This document shows, piece after piece, positions 1 through 14,300 of a stretch of DNA of 64,000 bases. Under the pieces are notes generated by a model that made no database searches, was not told the DNA's origin, and was given only the letters and a program-made list of their open reading frames with translations. Position 1 is the stretch's first letter. Each line of letters opens with the position of its first letter. The translations under genes were made by a program, and so were the position numbers. Source of the DNA: Psococerastis gibbosa (Eukaryota; Arthropoda; Insecta; Psocodea; Psocidae); assembly GCA_963971405.1 (NCBI GenBank), contig OZ020487.1, positions 23,297,371-23,361,370 on the forward strand. Direction: 5' to 3'.

Positions 1-899
1 AACTTCAAGCATTAGTAAACCTTAAGAAGTCACCAAGGCATTATTCAAATAAGAAACAGATAGCATTCAAACTATATGAATTTGCTTAAATACTATCAGT
101 TATTAGATATATATATATATTATAAGAAAATTAGCGTTTATTAATAATCAAAATAGACGAAAAGTATGATACCATAAATGGAACATTTCATTTGAACATT
201 ATATCTGATTCCACTGTTTGTTTACTTTTCTATTTTTCTAAAAATGAATACTGATAGCTGAATTAATTTTCTTCACTTTATCTTCCGAACGCTGAAGGAT
301 AATGATTTAATAGCAATTTTTAGTCTTCGTTTATTTTGATTATGGCATGGCTAAACAAAGTTGTGTGTACTTAGCTGTCCAAATTCATTAGGCTCATTCA
401 AGAATTGTTAATTAAGGCAAGTGAGTAGCCTATACTATCAAATTGATATTTTATATTCAATATTTCCCATTTCATCGTTTCTATAATTAATCACAGGATT
501 GTTTTAAATTAATTTCAGGTATGGTGATTCCAGATACACAAAAAGAAATCCATTTAACGTTTAGGAAGTGGCTCAATATTTTTAGCTTGCTTGACCCTGT
601 TTCCTGATTCTCTTATTGTAATATGTTGTTGAATGTTAACTGGGGTGTTGGCTAATAACTACCTACCTTACTAACACTGCATTTGTTTTAGGATACAATG
701 TAGTTGTTAAAAAATCTGCCTCAATCATAAATAGAGCGTTTTTTAAACTGACATTGTCCAAATGAACTACGTGTTACTCCATTTAACCGCGAGCAACGAC
801 TTATAGTAGTGTGTTGTATTTGTATTTTGTGGTTCAAAAATATTTAAACTAAAATACTAGTTTACAGAAGAAATAATAAAGGAAAATTCTGTGTTTCAG
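1..899. other. AT-rich sequence upstream of the first coding exon
   Basis: No coding sequence, repeat or promoter motif I can support. Because 898-899 is a splice acceptor, this is best read as a 5' intron; the promoter and first exon lie to the left or within it unrecognised. Confidence 0.6.
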
Positions 900-918
900 T
901 CACCCCATCAGGGCCAAC

Positions 919-3900
919 ATGTATAGTCAATCTAATTTAAAAGGAAAATGGTTGGATCACTTCAACAGCATTTGGGCCAGTGGTGCGAGTGAAGTGATAG
1001 CAAATAGAGAGGGTGTGTTAATTCTATTTGGCCGGTTAATCACCAACAAAGAACTTTATCATGGACCTCCGCAGCATGCTCTTAGCAAGCACAGTAAGTA
1101 CTACTTTTAGACGTGCTAGGAAGCATATTCAAGACTGTAAAACGTGGAGTGGACTATTAGAAACAGTTCAAACAGTTGTTTCAAACCAATTGCGCTGCTG
1201 TTGGTAGAAGGTTCAACTGGGAAGGGAAAACTATGTTGATGTTCCCGACTTTCATATAAGTCACTACCCGCTTTAGTGTTATATAAGTCTTTATTACTTT
1301 TACTTATTTCTTACATTTATTGCATATGTAATTGTTTTACATACCCTTTAATAAAATAGTTCGGTGGCTAATTTTTTTTTATTAAATAAAAGGATTAATT
1401 TGCATTTAAACAATTTAATGAATGCATCCGATTAACAAAATACTTACCATCTGGAGAGTACGGTATGTTTAATTCGCATGATGATTTGATGATGTAATTA
1501 ATTATTCAGGCTGGTTAAATTTTAATTTTTGTTAGATCAAAGTGTTTTATTTGTGCATTGTATTGTTCTATTCAATTGATCAATATAATTGATTCTGATT
1601 CTGAATTCTATTTTAATAAGGAGGTTGAACCTGCAACTTGGAATTAATTGACAATTAATTGACAAATAACTAAATTTTTTATTATTAAAAATTCTAGGCG
1701 AGGTTCTGTAGAATATGGTTTGTGTAGAAATTCTGAGGGTTTGGTATGTGGCTTGAGGGGAGTTCACATGGAAAACGGATTTTTACAAATTACACTTTGC
1801 CATTTGTAAATATTAATAAACGTATTTATAATTTCAGCGGCTTTTCCTGACTTTGATTCGGAGCCAATCGCAATTCAGGAATTGGAACCCCTTATCGCTG
1901 CAATGTTGGAGCAACAACTGGACTTGGCACATTCAGCCATGGCTGATACGCCCTTTTCGTCTGTTCTAAAGCAAAGAAGACTTGTATTACAACGTATTTA
2001 TTATGCTGTGAATACTAAATACCATGGGAAGGACAAGGTAATGCAATTGAAATGATTTGTTTGACAATTACAATACCTTCATGTACCCATTTAGTAAGTT
2101 CTTAATTATTAATAACGCTGGTTTATAAAATTATTGACATTTTCTATACCGTTGTCACGTCTTTCTATGAATGAAAATTAATCTGCTTACGAACCACAAT
2201 GTCTCAAGACAGTCCTAGCTCTATTTTGTCCAGGGGCTCCTCCGTCCATTAAGCGAATAAGGCGACCACTCAATGCCCCACGCTTTTGTAGAAACTCACT
2301 ATTTTGCGCCTATTTACTCAAAAAGTTTCCCTGGTTCCAGTTTTCTTAATAAAATTCTCCTACTGAATGCTGACAAAAAGCGCCACTATTTCGCACCTAA
2401 AGCTTGAAACATTTTCCCCGAGCCCCTTGTTTGCAGTTATCTTCTTCGCCTGTAAAATCTATACGGCTGCTATCAAAATTATGCCCAATAGCACTTAATA
2501 GTAACACACCTAAGAATTTCAAACAATATCAGATAGCCTACTACAAGTAAAGTGCACTTACGTCAATTTTGTGGTGAAAAACGGCCAGAATTACTTACCC
2601 ACATTCTTATCTCTTTTCGCTGTCAATTCTTTCGTTTTACAGCAACACCGGTTGTAATTGCTGATGTTGCTACAGTCTCTAGAGACATTAACATATGCGA
2701 GTCATTCATTATTTCGTCCATCTTTGCAAATGTTATTATTAGGTGTAACTGTTTACATTTATTTTTCTTGCCTCATAATTAACGTGGGACATACTAAGAA
2801 ACATTTGAGTGTGTAAAACCTTCATTCTGTATATTTATGCGACCCATATATTTCTTTGGCCGAATAAATATTGGATCGAATAACATTCGAGTGTGTAACC
2901 AGGACCATATTAAATAAAATAAATATAACATCTAACTTTGTAATTAAAATATTTTTAATAACATTTGACCGTTTCAAACGGTTTAATTCCGATTGACCCA
3001 AGTTTATCTCTTTTTTTATCTCTTCTGTTCCAGTCTAAGCGAGACAATGTATCAAATGAGAGTGATTTGTCTTCTGTGCTCTGTTCCCCTGGTGGACCAG
3101 CTTTCTCCCCAACATCGGCACTGTTGGAAATTGGTGTCAAGACTGGGCTTAGTTTGGTCTTCACGTTGCTCATGCAGAGTTGGCAGTCAGGAGGGGGAGC
3201 TATTTGCAGCAGTGTTCTTCAAACAGCGCGAGATATCCTTGCTGCGCTACCACCACTATCCCTCGCTAACGAGAGCCAGATAAGCCGGTTAGGCGTAGAA
3301 AGTTTACAGCAAGTCACGGATTTCTTAGCTCAAGCTGCCCTGCCTGGTGGAGGAGCTGATGGGAAAGGTGTGTGTGAGACTTAATGTTCAGATTGTATCA
3401 TTTCTGTAAACCTCAGCTACTGCGTTGTTGCATCTGTCCTAAATGTGAGCCATTCGCATCCCAGCAGTCTCCACATCAATCAGTTTAGGGGATTCTGGTT
3501 CATGTATGTATAAGTTCCGAATGGCATCATTGAGTTAAGCCAAAGTAAAAAATATCTTTATTTTGACGTACGCGAGTAAAATTTCAAATCGTCGGATGTA
3601 AAGTGTTTTATTAACGGTGCATTTGCAATCAATGACAACGTTACATCCAGAATTACGCCTTTATCAATATCAGTTTATGAAAAACTACTTTACTTTATCC
3701 AACGCCCACTCTTGGCGTTACCGCCATCTGGTGCCGCGCCTGCCAGTATAGTGATGTTATGCCTTTGTTAGGGCTCTCAATCGATTGATACGTAGCAGGT
3801 GGGCAGCATCCATGCGTCCGCTGAGGCAGAGTGGGCATTGGTCTGAAGCAGTCAGGCCTAGGTGAAACAGGTGAGCCTGCAGGTAGTCGTGGCCAGTTGT

Positions 3901-5323
3901 GCAGTGAAAACGGGCGACAAAAGCAGCTCTTGGTAGGTCATGTGTATGAAAAACTGAATTAGTGTTTGAAATATTGTTTACTGTTCCAGGACGGAGGCTG
4001 GCTAGCGATGTCTTGCTGTCTTTGGCGTTGCAAAGGGGTTCGCTCTGTCATATTCTCGACTGGATTCGAATGGCATTAACTTCTTCTACCAAGACTTTTA
4101 CCCCTAAAGCAAAAGGTGTGACCTTTAATCAGTAGCTAACCAGTCAAGTCTTCCTTATGGTGGTACAAACACGCTCGCATGTCTAATTTCCAACGAAAGA
4201 CACGAACATTTTTCTATGTATAACTTTCAGATTGAACCGAAATTTTGCATTTCAGCGTAAACGTACTATTTATATCTTAAGTTTTCCATTGAGCCCATCT
4301 CTTCATGAGGTCATTTGCTTTCTTTCGTTTAACTTAAGAAATCTACTGATAGCATGCTGAATAGATAATTATCTGGCATAAGAATTAACCGTGAGTTATC
4401 AGTTGTACGTATTTTAGAAGCTATTAGTCAAATGAAGGACTCATTGCTTAGTAGATAAATCATTATGTTTGATTTTTCAAAGGAGTTCCCATTTGTAAGA
4501 TTTGGTTTTAGATGATGCTGCCAAAGCAGAAACAGACGATGAATCTGGGGACGTATTTTTTGAAGCGGAAGATACAGAGGTCAAAACTCATGAAACACCG
4601 GTGAAAACTCCTGAAGAGCAGAAACAAATCATTCTAGAAAAGATATCGGAAGCACACAGGGAAATCCTGGAGATGCAGTCATTGATTAGTCAGTCAGATT
4701 CGCAACTGTCACGTATACAAAGCCACATTTGTTCCACCTCACGGCTACTGAGTAAAGGGAAAAAGTCGGGTAATGATGAGAAGGGTAATAACTTCTTTCA
4801 AGTTTCAAATCACAGTGTGCTGTTACATTTGGAAAGGGGGGCGCCTTCAAGAATGCAGACTGCTACGTTGGAAACTCCATTAGGTGCAAAATCAAGTAAG
4901 TTTGCCATTTCTGTTACGATTTTTTTTTTTTTTTTTTTACATGTACTGTGTCTAACAGGGACTATGTTTTTTACTATATATTCATCCTTAAACATTACCT
5001 GCGTTCTTTTTTCTCATTAAGGATGGTAATTATGTTCCATATTTATCTCTCAGAATTTGGTAGAACTTTTTTGAATGGTAATGTACAGGTTAATATGAGA
5101 ATTAAAAAATGCATTCAAATGGCAAAAGTGAAAATTTATGGATGTGTTATAATTTTTAGATGAGGAACCAGATACAATTAGCAAGATATTTGTGTTAAAT
5201 GCGTTAGACCACATGAAAAACGCCGTTTCTCTGCAAAGAATTGACAGAGAGCTTAGGGAACGATTGGCAAAGGAAAATGAGGAGCTGCCCTTGTACAAAG
5301 CTGCAATGTATCTTCTGGAAGAG
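919..5323 (+). CDS. HERC1: HERC1 N-terminal region, coding exons 1-6
   Basis: Exons: 919-1093, 1838-2037, 3034-3367, 3990-4115, 4512-4895, 5160-5323 (residues 1-461). The start ATG at 919 opens with [20 protein letters not shown], which fits the conserved HERC1 N-terminus (WL.H.NS.W, then REGV). Exon 2 gives the [20 protein letters not shown] block. Exon 3 gives the [18 protein letters not shown] and [10 protein letters not shown] blocks. Exon 5 is acidic and low in conservation (residues about 280-405), with a D/E-rich stretch and KTPEEQKQ, probably a linker. Exon 6 ends in [11 protein letters not shown], which precedes the propeller. No signal peptide or membrane segment is seen. Confidence 0.93.
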
Positions 5324-8300
5324 GTGCGTAAATGCCTATGCTACAAACTGCTATACACTATACAGGGGACCTGCATGTGTGCGTCATAACATGAAGTGAT
5401 AACAAACTATGAACCTTTTAAAGCTGTTAAAGCATCTTCTGACGCTGTAGAATGTACTTACTGCTATTGAAGTATATAGTATTATGCATAGAAACTTGTA
5501 TATGTTGAAGTATATAGTTCTATCTATTTTCTTTATATAAGAATAATATTACAAAAATTGATTGTACGTATCAAGCGATTGATCAGGATTCCACAAAAGG
5601 TTCAGATTACTTTCAGACACTAAATCATCTAATGTGCAAAGTATCGTATATTAAATTAAGTTATCCCATGACTTGTTTTAGTCGGTTAAAATCTATTTAA
5701 GTGGTACGATTTAAGTGGATCCTATGCGAACTGGAGTTCGTTTACACGTTTGAAGGAAGAGTTGCTTAAAAAGTTGTTGTGGTTTCAGTTGGTTTCGTTG
5801 GCTGGAGAGTATACGTGCTTGGGAAGTGATCGCGTTGGGGAGAGCGGGGACGCTGAAGAGTGCCAGGTGTTTGTGTGGGGTAGTAACTCATCCCATCAAC
5901 TTGCCGAAGGGACAGAAGAGAAGCTTCTCGTCCCCAAGCTTACTCGAGCTTTCACCCAAGTTGAACAGGTACACTAAACACTTGCAGGTGCAATAGGAAC
6001 GATAACTTCAGCTGAAAGCTGACTGAAATTCTTAAAGTCTTTAGTAGAATAATGCTACTCAATCAGTGTGCAGGAAATAATTTTATTTCTTTTTAACTCT
6101 TCTTATACTAATTCCTTATCACGCTCTTAGGCTGTGTCCACACTTGTTTCACTTTCATGTTTAACCCGAGTTTCAACGTATGGGTAGCCAATGAACGAAT
6201 CTCAGGAGACCGATATTTATTCTTGTCACTCGCTAGTTGCATGTTGAAGTACAGGTTAAGCGTGAAATTTTTACAACTTTAAATAATGTGAAGTTGATAC
6301 CGAATAAAACACTTTAGTTCGTGTAGAGTTGGTAAGGAATAAAATACTTTCATCAATTTGATGATGACAAAGAATAAAATAATTGTAGGTGTACAATTCG
6401 TGAAGTTAGGCATACAGTACTACTCTACCATAATTTATATTATTTGCCGAAGGAGTTACATGAATTATCTACTTTTATTTTCAGGAACATAACTTTTTTG
6501 TCAATGTTTTCATTCTATTGTATGTAAAAACTGTAAAAAAGGTAACTTTTGTACTGTATTTTAACAATAGTAGTACATATGATGATATTTTAGATGGAGG
6601 CCGGACAATATTGCACTTTTGCAATCTATACTAATGGAAGTATTTGGGCATGTGGCAAAGGGAGTTACGGACGGCTTGGCCTCGGTGATTCTTGCACTCA
6701 ATCTCTCCCGAAACGAGTCAACATCGATGGTGTTGTCAAGAAAATATCATCTTCGAAAGGCAGTGATGGACATACACTTGCTGTAACAGACGATGGTCGT
6801 GTGTTCAGCTGGGGCGATGGTATGTTTAAACGTTCATTATTTAAGAGCAAATCGGACTCCGCCACTGCGCGTTTTTTTATTATATGTATACCCAGGCCTA
6901 TTTTTGGTGGATTCAGACGGTTTCAAGTGCTGACGCTGCTGATTAAGTGATATTTGCTTACCTTCAATTGTTGGTTTATTTCCATTTCAAGTCTCATTTT
7001 TGACTTTAATGCGACGATAGTAATTGGTGTCTTTATTTTTAGGTGATTACGGCAAACTGGGTTTGGGTAACTGCACGACACAAAAAGTACCTCGTCAAGT
7101 GTGCGACGCCTTGTCAGGGAAAGCCGTTACTTACGTTTCCGCTGGATACCGCCACAGTGCTGTAGTCACTGAAGATGGTGAACTCTTCACGTGGGGGGAA
7201 GGAGATTTTGGGAGATTGGGTACATATTTTTATGTACATATTCATACTTGTACTTTATTTCTTTGTACTGTATAACCGAATGACAAGTTGTCGCTACTCA
7301 ATTTTATTTATTTAGGGGCAAAATTATGTTCGGCGTTGATTTTACCAACAATATTAAAATAGATTAGATTGCAAGTATGAAGTAAGCACAAACTAAGTAT
7401 GGTCAATAGTGATGAGATACAGGTGACATTAGGCAAAATCGTCGTGGAGGGAACTGACTGGATTGTCAGAATGCCAAAACAATAAGGCCCGGTACACACT
7501 GACGATTCGACCAGCCCGAGTTACTGACGTCTTTTTTCACAGTAGCAAATATGCTTGGTGAATGGTTGGTGGAAAACCAGAGTCTGCTTCAGAAGGTTTC
7601 CATGAGCTGACGTGTCGAGGGGAAAACTGTACTTTTGTGCGTTCGGCTTCACGCCAGCTTCAGAAATTTACAAAAATCTTCTGGGTACCCCATTTGCTAC
7701 AATTAAAAAAAAAAACTTGGCGACTCGCGAGTGTCGAATCGTTCGCGTGTTCCAGGCCAAATAATAAAAAAAATACATAGCAGATGTGTTTAGTTTTTCC
7801 CGCCTTTTCAAAATCATTCAATATAATAATTGAAAAGGAAACCACAGGGCTCTATGGTTCTGCACCATCCTTATTACTTACAATTACTTAACAATGACCC
7901 ATAAATTCCCAATGGATGTTTTGGAACTAATCCTTTCTTCACGAAGTTTCAATTATAGACCCTAGACCATGGTCATACAACCCGTTCTTAAACTTCGTTT
8001 GCTCACTGTTATATCTCAGATTAATACTTCTACAAATCAATCATTAGAGGTTGTATTTTTTACCGAATGTGTTTTGTATTCACCAATTTCATAACTGCGA
8101 TTTGTTTATGACTTGCCTAGGTCATGGCGATACAAGTGGAAGACAACTGCCCACTCTGGTCCGTGATATTTCTGGGGTTGGGACCGTAGCTTGTGGGAAC
8201 TCGCACACATTGGCGGTGTCCAGCGACGGGAAAACTGTTTGGTCGTTCGGGTCGGGAGACAATGGCAAGTTGGGCCACGGAGACACGGCTCGGGTCCATG

Positions 8301-11300
8301 CTCCCAAAGTCATTGATGCTCTTCAGGGGATGTACATTCGGAAAGTGGCTGCTGGAAGTCAGTTCTCCCTTGCTTTAACTGCCAATGGTCAGGTAAGCTA
8401 CCAAGCCATCTTTTGTTGTGCTCACTGCGCTGTTAATCAGCTAGATAAAAGTGTACTGCGGTTAATTTGTGTTTTAATTTCTAATATTAAATTAATATTT
8501 AATCTGGAATTCTGTGAAGAATATTTGTTTTTGTCGTTTCTGCAGGTGTTGTCATGGGGGACTGGCCCTGCGTTAGGGCGTGGTAGTCCAGATTCCACCT
8601 CTCTCATTCCGAAAGGCATCAAAGATCTCGACTCTAGGCGTGTAATAGACATATCAGTCGGTGACTCCCACTGCCTCGCACTCACTCACGACTACGAAGT
8701 TTTTGCTTGGGGTAAGTGTAAGATTAATATTTGATGAGCAAGTGGTCAGGATCATAAAAGATTAACAAGAGGTGTCTTTACTTATTTGCTCTATTTGCTT
8801 TAGTTTCCAATGGCTGATCGATGCAACCGAGCGCATGCTAACATAATATAATCAGTCAGTTGAGTTGATAAACCATTCCCATTGTTTACGTAAACATTAA
8901 TTTTTCTACTTCTTTGACTCACTATTCCCTTGTTTTATTTCTTACTTTAGGTAATAATGTAATGGGACAGTGTGGGCAAGGTCATTCCACAAGCCCAGTT
9001 GTTCGGCCACGAAAAGTTGCAGGCCTCGAAGGAATGCCAATTCACCAAATATCGGCTGGTACTTCCCACAGCGTCGTTTGGACTGCTAGAACACACGATA
9101 GACAGGTAAAATGACCACTGCTACCCTCAGGGGGCACATTGTTTTTGATATTTCCATGATTGATGCAACCCAAGTCTATTGAACCCGCAGCATATGTCCT
9201 ACTCAAGAGTTTTTTTGTTTGTATAAAGTCACTATTTTTCAACTTCCAGGTTGTCACTTGGCATCGGCCATTTTGTCTGGAACTGCAAGAACAAACATTT
9301 GCAATCCTGCGATCCTTTCTGGAGCAATACTGTGACCATTTCCACGTAGATCAAGCCCCTCCCCCCTTTGCTGACCCCGAAGAACACACCAAGTTTGTCA
9401 CTCTCTGCTTAAAACTTCTGGCTAACCACTTGTCCATGTCTCTTGGTGGCGGGTTGGCCTCTGGGTTTTTGGGCCAGCAAGCCACCCCCCTTCGTATTTT
9501 ATTATTTAGGTAAGTAAGGGAAATGCTGCAAAAGTTATATCAATTATACTCATTAATATGGGCCTAGCGGTTTCATGAACCGTTTTTTTTTCTTTACTTC
9601 GTCATTTACAATTTTTGTAATATCTGCTCTCCCTCGTGCCGTAACACATAGGGAATGAGACGAGAAGTTACCTAAATTGTATTGTTTTGATGCTTAACCT
9701 CTGTTTGATCTTCGAAAAGTCATGACCTGCGTGATGATTTTTAATTTTTCTTGTTTCTCAGACTAACTGATATTTGGACGCCAGACATTGTCGGGAAAGT
9801 TGTAAACGAGACATTAACATTGGGTGCGCCTCTGCTGTTGCCTCCGTTACGGCAGCGAATGGAACTGCTGCAGACACTACTACCGCAGGGCTCTTACTTG
9901 AGCCGGGGGCAGAAGATGCTGTTGGGAATAATACTCAGGAGTCTAGAAGACAATGGCCATGTGGCCGGGTTGCTTGGTTTTGGCTCACATGACCTCGGAT
10001 TTGATTCTCCTGGATCTCACGATCTTCCTTATGTTTTAATGGATACTCTACTTGCCAACTTAGACGCATATACTGTAAGTTACTTATAGTTGACAAGAGT
10101 TAGTATGAAATACAGTAACTAATTACAAATACATATAGTACATAGTACACATGTACATAGTACATAGTACATATACAAAATACAAACACAAAGTAAACAA
10201 TACAAGCAATAATTCAAAAATGGAGCAACTACTCTTCTTTACAGAGACGAATGGACACCCGTTCCATCCTCAACTCCAATGAGGTCGTCACTTATGAATC
10301 TTATGCTTAGTTTTTTTTTTATATACAGTATTTAGTATAGTATGGGAATGAGTCCAGCTTTTTAGTAAGATTTTTTTCAAATGTTTACCCGTCGTAGTTA
10401 AACCTGAAACCGTCTATTGCGTCAATATTAATTATTAGGAGCCTGTTCTGTTATTTTCTTTGTTTCGCTGACGTTTTCATATTGAACTCGTTTTTTTAGG
10501 ATACATGTCTGACCGATGTTTCAACTGCTCCTGTTGGCACCTCACAAAGCTTCGATGGCGCTTTCACCCATCTCTATGACTTGTTGTCTTCACTACAAAC
10601 TCATTTGCTGGCATTTTGTGTTAATGAAGCGTCATCCGACCCCTCCGATGTCTATCTTTCAAGAATACGGCTTTTACAAAAACATTTATTGGAGCTCTTT
10701 AGCAAAGCTTGCTTGCTTTATTCTCGGGCTACAGTTGTTGCTCAAGAATCGAACCAGCCGTCTAATTGTCTTTATGGTGAGTGTTAAGAGCAAAATCGGA
10801 GAACCCCTACTGCGCGTATTTTGTACAATGTCGGGTTTCAATGGAAAAATAGATCGTAGAGCCATCAAAAACATTCATTAAATTAACAGAAATGCCCCTC
10901 TACATTTCTATATATTACATGTGACTTTCACTAATACAAATTGGCCACAGTTTTTGAACTCCTTCCTCGGGACTACGATGCCAATCGTTTTTTGTACAAA
11001 TCAATTTCAATAATTGTCGCCAATCAAACATTCATTCTATCTCACTCTATTATAGAGGGTGGGCATTTTCCAATTATTATTTATTATTTTTTGTTATTGT
11101 ACCATTTTAATTCTGGGGAAATATTTCTTTTAATTTTCATTTCTTAACAGGGCTCAAAATATTATAAAATTAATCTTTACTGTGCAGGTGTTCTTTATGA
11201 ATCTTATGGCGGAGCTATGCTCAGCAAAATCCTTCACTCGCTGTTGCTTGTACCGCTGGAGTATGTAGAACCTTTGCTTCACAAACTGCTTGATCTACGA

Positions 11301-14300
11301 ACTGCCCTGGACGGACTTAGTCGTCTTCTTCCAATAACGAACCATCTAGACTTGGACTTTTACTCGTCTGGTATGTTATGCTGGTATCACTTTCTTCAGG
11401 ACAGGCCCAGAAAAAGGCGTAGTAGCTGGAACTAAAATGAAAAAAAAATCACAAAACGCGTGTAATCCAAAGAAATCTTTATGTTCTAATTTTAAATTAC
11501 TTTGTAAATCTGGTATAGAATTAACACGATGACTTGAGGCGCTAAGCTTTTGTGACTGCGACCATTTCAAGATGTGATTGGCAACTCAGTAAACAACGTC
11601 TCACTCCGTGTCTTTTTAAAATTAATTTATCAAGTACATAGTTTTCGTGGAAATTAGAAATAAAATATCCTATTACAATAAGTTATGAATTTCATTTCCA
11701 GAAGCGAGCACTCCAACCATGTTGGATTTGGCGGATGTCTCATGGTTGTGGTTGATAGACTTGGAGAGATGCTGCAGTCTCCTGATTGGTCGATGTCTTG
11801 GAGGACTGGTACGTGGAGCTCCTCCGTCTGCGCGAGAACTGCAGGCTCAACCTTGGCTAGATATTCCATTATTATCGCAAGGTCTTGAAGACTGCATTGA
11901 TAAATACCAACTTTGTAAGTGGAATTTTTTTATATTTCTGTGTAAATATTTCAGCTTACTTTACTGCAGCCATATGTCTTGCTTAGTAATAATTCATTAT
12001 TGCAATGATTTCATTCCAGGTCGGTTAGCGCATAATCAAGCATTTCTAGAAGTTGGCAATACTGAGTACTTCAAAGATGCATTTAAAAAACTGGACGTTG
12101 CTTTTTGTTTCGCGCCCACCGACTATTTGGACGAACACATGGATTTTATCAAATCGTATTCAGTAGATGACCTCAGTTATTCAAGACAAGACACTTATAA
12201 TCCGCTTGTTGAGCTTCCTGTGAGATTAGCTCATCTTGCATTCTTGAAGCATACTTCACTTCTCACGAAAAATGAAGAGTACGTATACTGCTGTTTATTT
12301 TCTAAGCCCTAAAGGGCGCAATATGATTTTAAACTACCTATCGGCTCTGGACTGGCTCGCTGGAGTGGACCACTCGTAAATAACCTGCTTAATGCAATAA
12401 CTGATGATTTCAGTGATGACTGGGAAATCAAGAAAGTAGAAGTTTCCAGGACAATTCAAGAATTACAACACTTACTACTTTTTCAAAAGTCTGAATCTTC
12501 TGGGAGAACAGATCGCCAGGAATTCGATCAGAACGAGATTAACTCCGAATATGAACCTATTGTGGGGAAAAATTCTGAACGAGTAGAGCATTTAGGTATG
12601 TTTTAATTTACATGCTGCTTTAAAGTTTTCTTTTTTTGTTGAATGTTCATTGCCGGTTGCTCAATAAATTATATGCATGATCCGACCTCCACGAGCGTCT
12701 TTTCTCCGTGCCAAGAATGGGGGGTGGCTAAAGTAATGTAAGTTAACAAATTATCTTAAAACTAATGTTATCCTATCCGTTTGTTTGCCTTCCAGATGAC
12801 ACATCAGACTCAGCAACATTGGACAGTATTTGCGATGAGCAAATTCGCCTGTGTACAGCTGTCCTCGAGAGGTCTTGTTTCCTTCTAGCTTGTCTCCGAC
12901 CATGGCAGGTGACAGCATGTCGGATAACCAGCGAGCAATGTCGCATAAGATGCCGGCAGTTGCTGGATTTCGTACTAGGCACTACTCCTCGTTTTTCAGT
13001 CTCAACTATGCCTGAATGGGATATGCAAGCCGTATTTGAGGCAATGCGATCACAACGGCAACGTGCTGAGGTTAGTTTGAACAATTAATAGCTCATAATA
13101 TTAATAATTAATTTAAAAAACACAATTTTGTCGAGTACTGTATTATTATACTACACTTGTAGTATTGATAAAAGTTGGTATTAAATCAAGTATTAATGGT
13201 ATTAGATTTCGGCACTAGTTGTAATTTGTAATTTTTTATGGGCCCAGGCCTACTTATAGTGGCCCATAGATCCCTTGTCCAATTCCAACGACCCCCATGG
13301 ATTTCAGACATTATTTTGTATTGTCTCCGTATGAATTTTTGGCCATTGGCAAACTGGTGTACGTTCTCGATGTCAGCCTACACCGGCTACAAGCGAAAAT
13401 GGAAAAGCTGAGACAAGCTTACCATTGACGCACGACTTAACCAAGTACAGATACGAGTCTCAATGCTAGTTACTCTCGTAGCTCGACCGCATGTAAAAAT
13501 GCATTGCTGTGAGAATTAATAATGGTACCTTATTGAATCAAACAATAACGGCAGTCCTTGGTTTCTTGTTTTTATTGCAGAGTCGCTTATCAGCCCTAAA
13601 CCAAATATTGGAACTGATGTCTGGACAGGACAAGACTGATAGTAAATCTGACAGTCCTAGGCATGTCAGTACTGTTCATCAGCAACTCCTTGTTGGTGTA
13701 CACGCCCTTCATGAAATAGGCATTGATGAAAAGATTAAGGTGAAAAATGGGCTTGGAGTCGAATGTTGTGACGACGTTCTACCAACTCGCCTTAGTCACT
13801 ATTCAGATGGAGTTCTGGCGGTTTCGCACACGCTTGTTGAAAGTATTCGTTCAGTCTCGCACCGCATATATAATGTCCTTGTAGACTCTTTGGATTTTGA
13901 GCTTAAAGACTTCTATTTAGGTGAGTGATACTAGGTGATACTATCATATTCTGTGTCGTTTCCTGAACGTGCGATACTCTTCCTACAGTACCTTAAGCGA
14001 CAATTTACTATTAACTTTTAATTGCAGGCTACGAAGAGCAGCAAAAGCTGCTTACAATATTTGCTCTCTCCGTACATTATAAATCGGAAGACCTGAGACT
14101 CGTGGTTTCTAATGAATTGCTGCCTAAACTGGTCCAACTCACAACGAACGAAGGGCTTGGATCACGCCTCGGCATTGCATGCATGCGGCTTACACAGATT
14201 TTAGCCCTGTGTTGCGGGTAAATACTTACTAATGAAATAATACTAATAATATGCACAATATTCCTCTAGTTGTCAGGATTGTTAATCAGTCCCTCTTCCA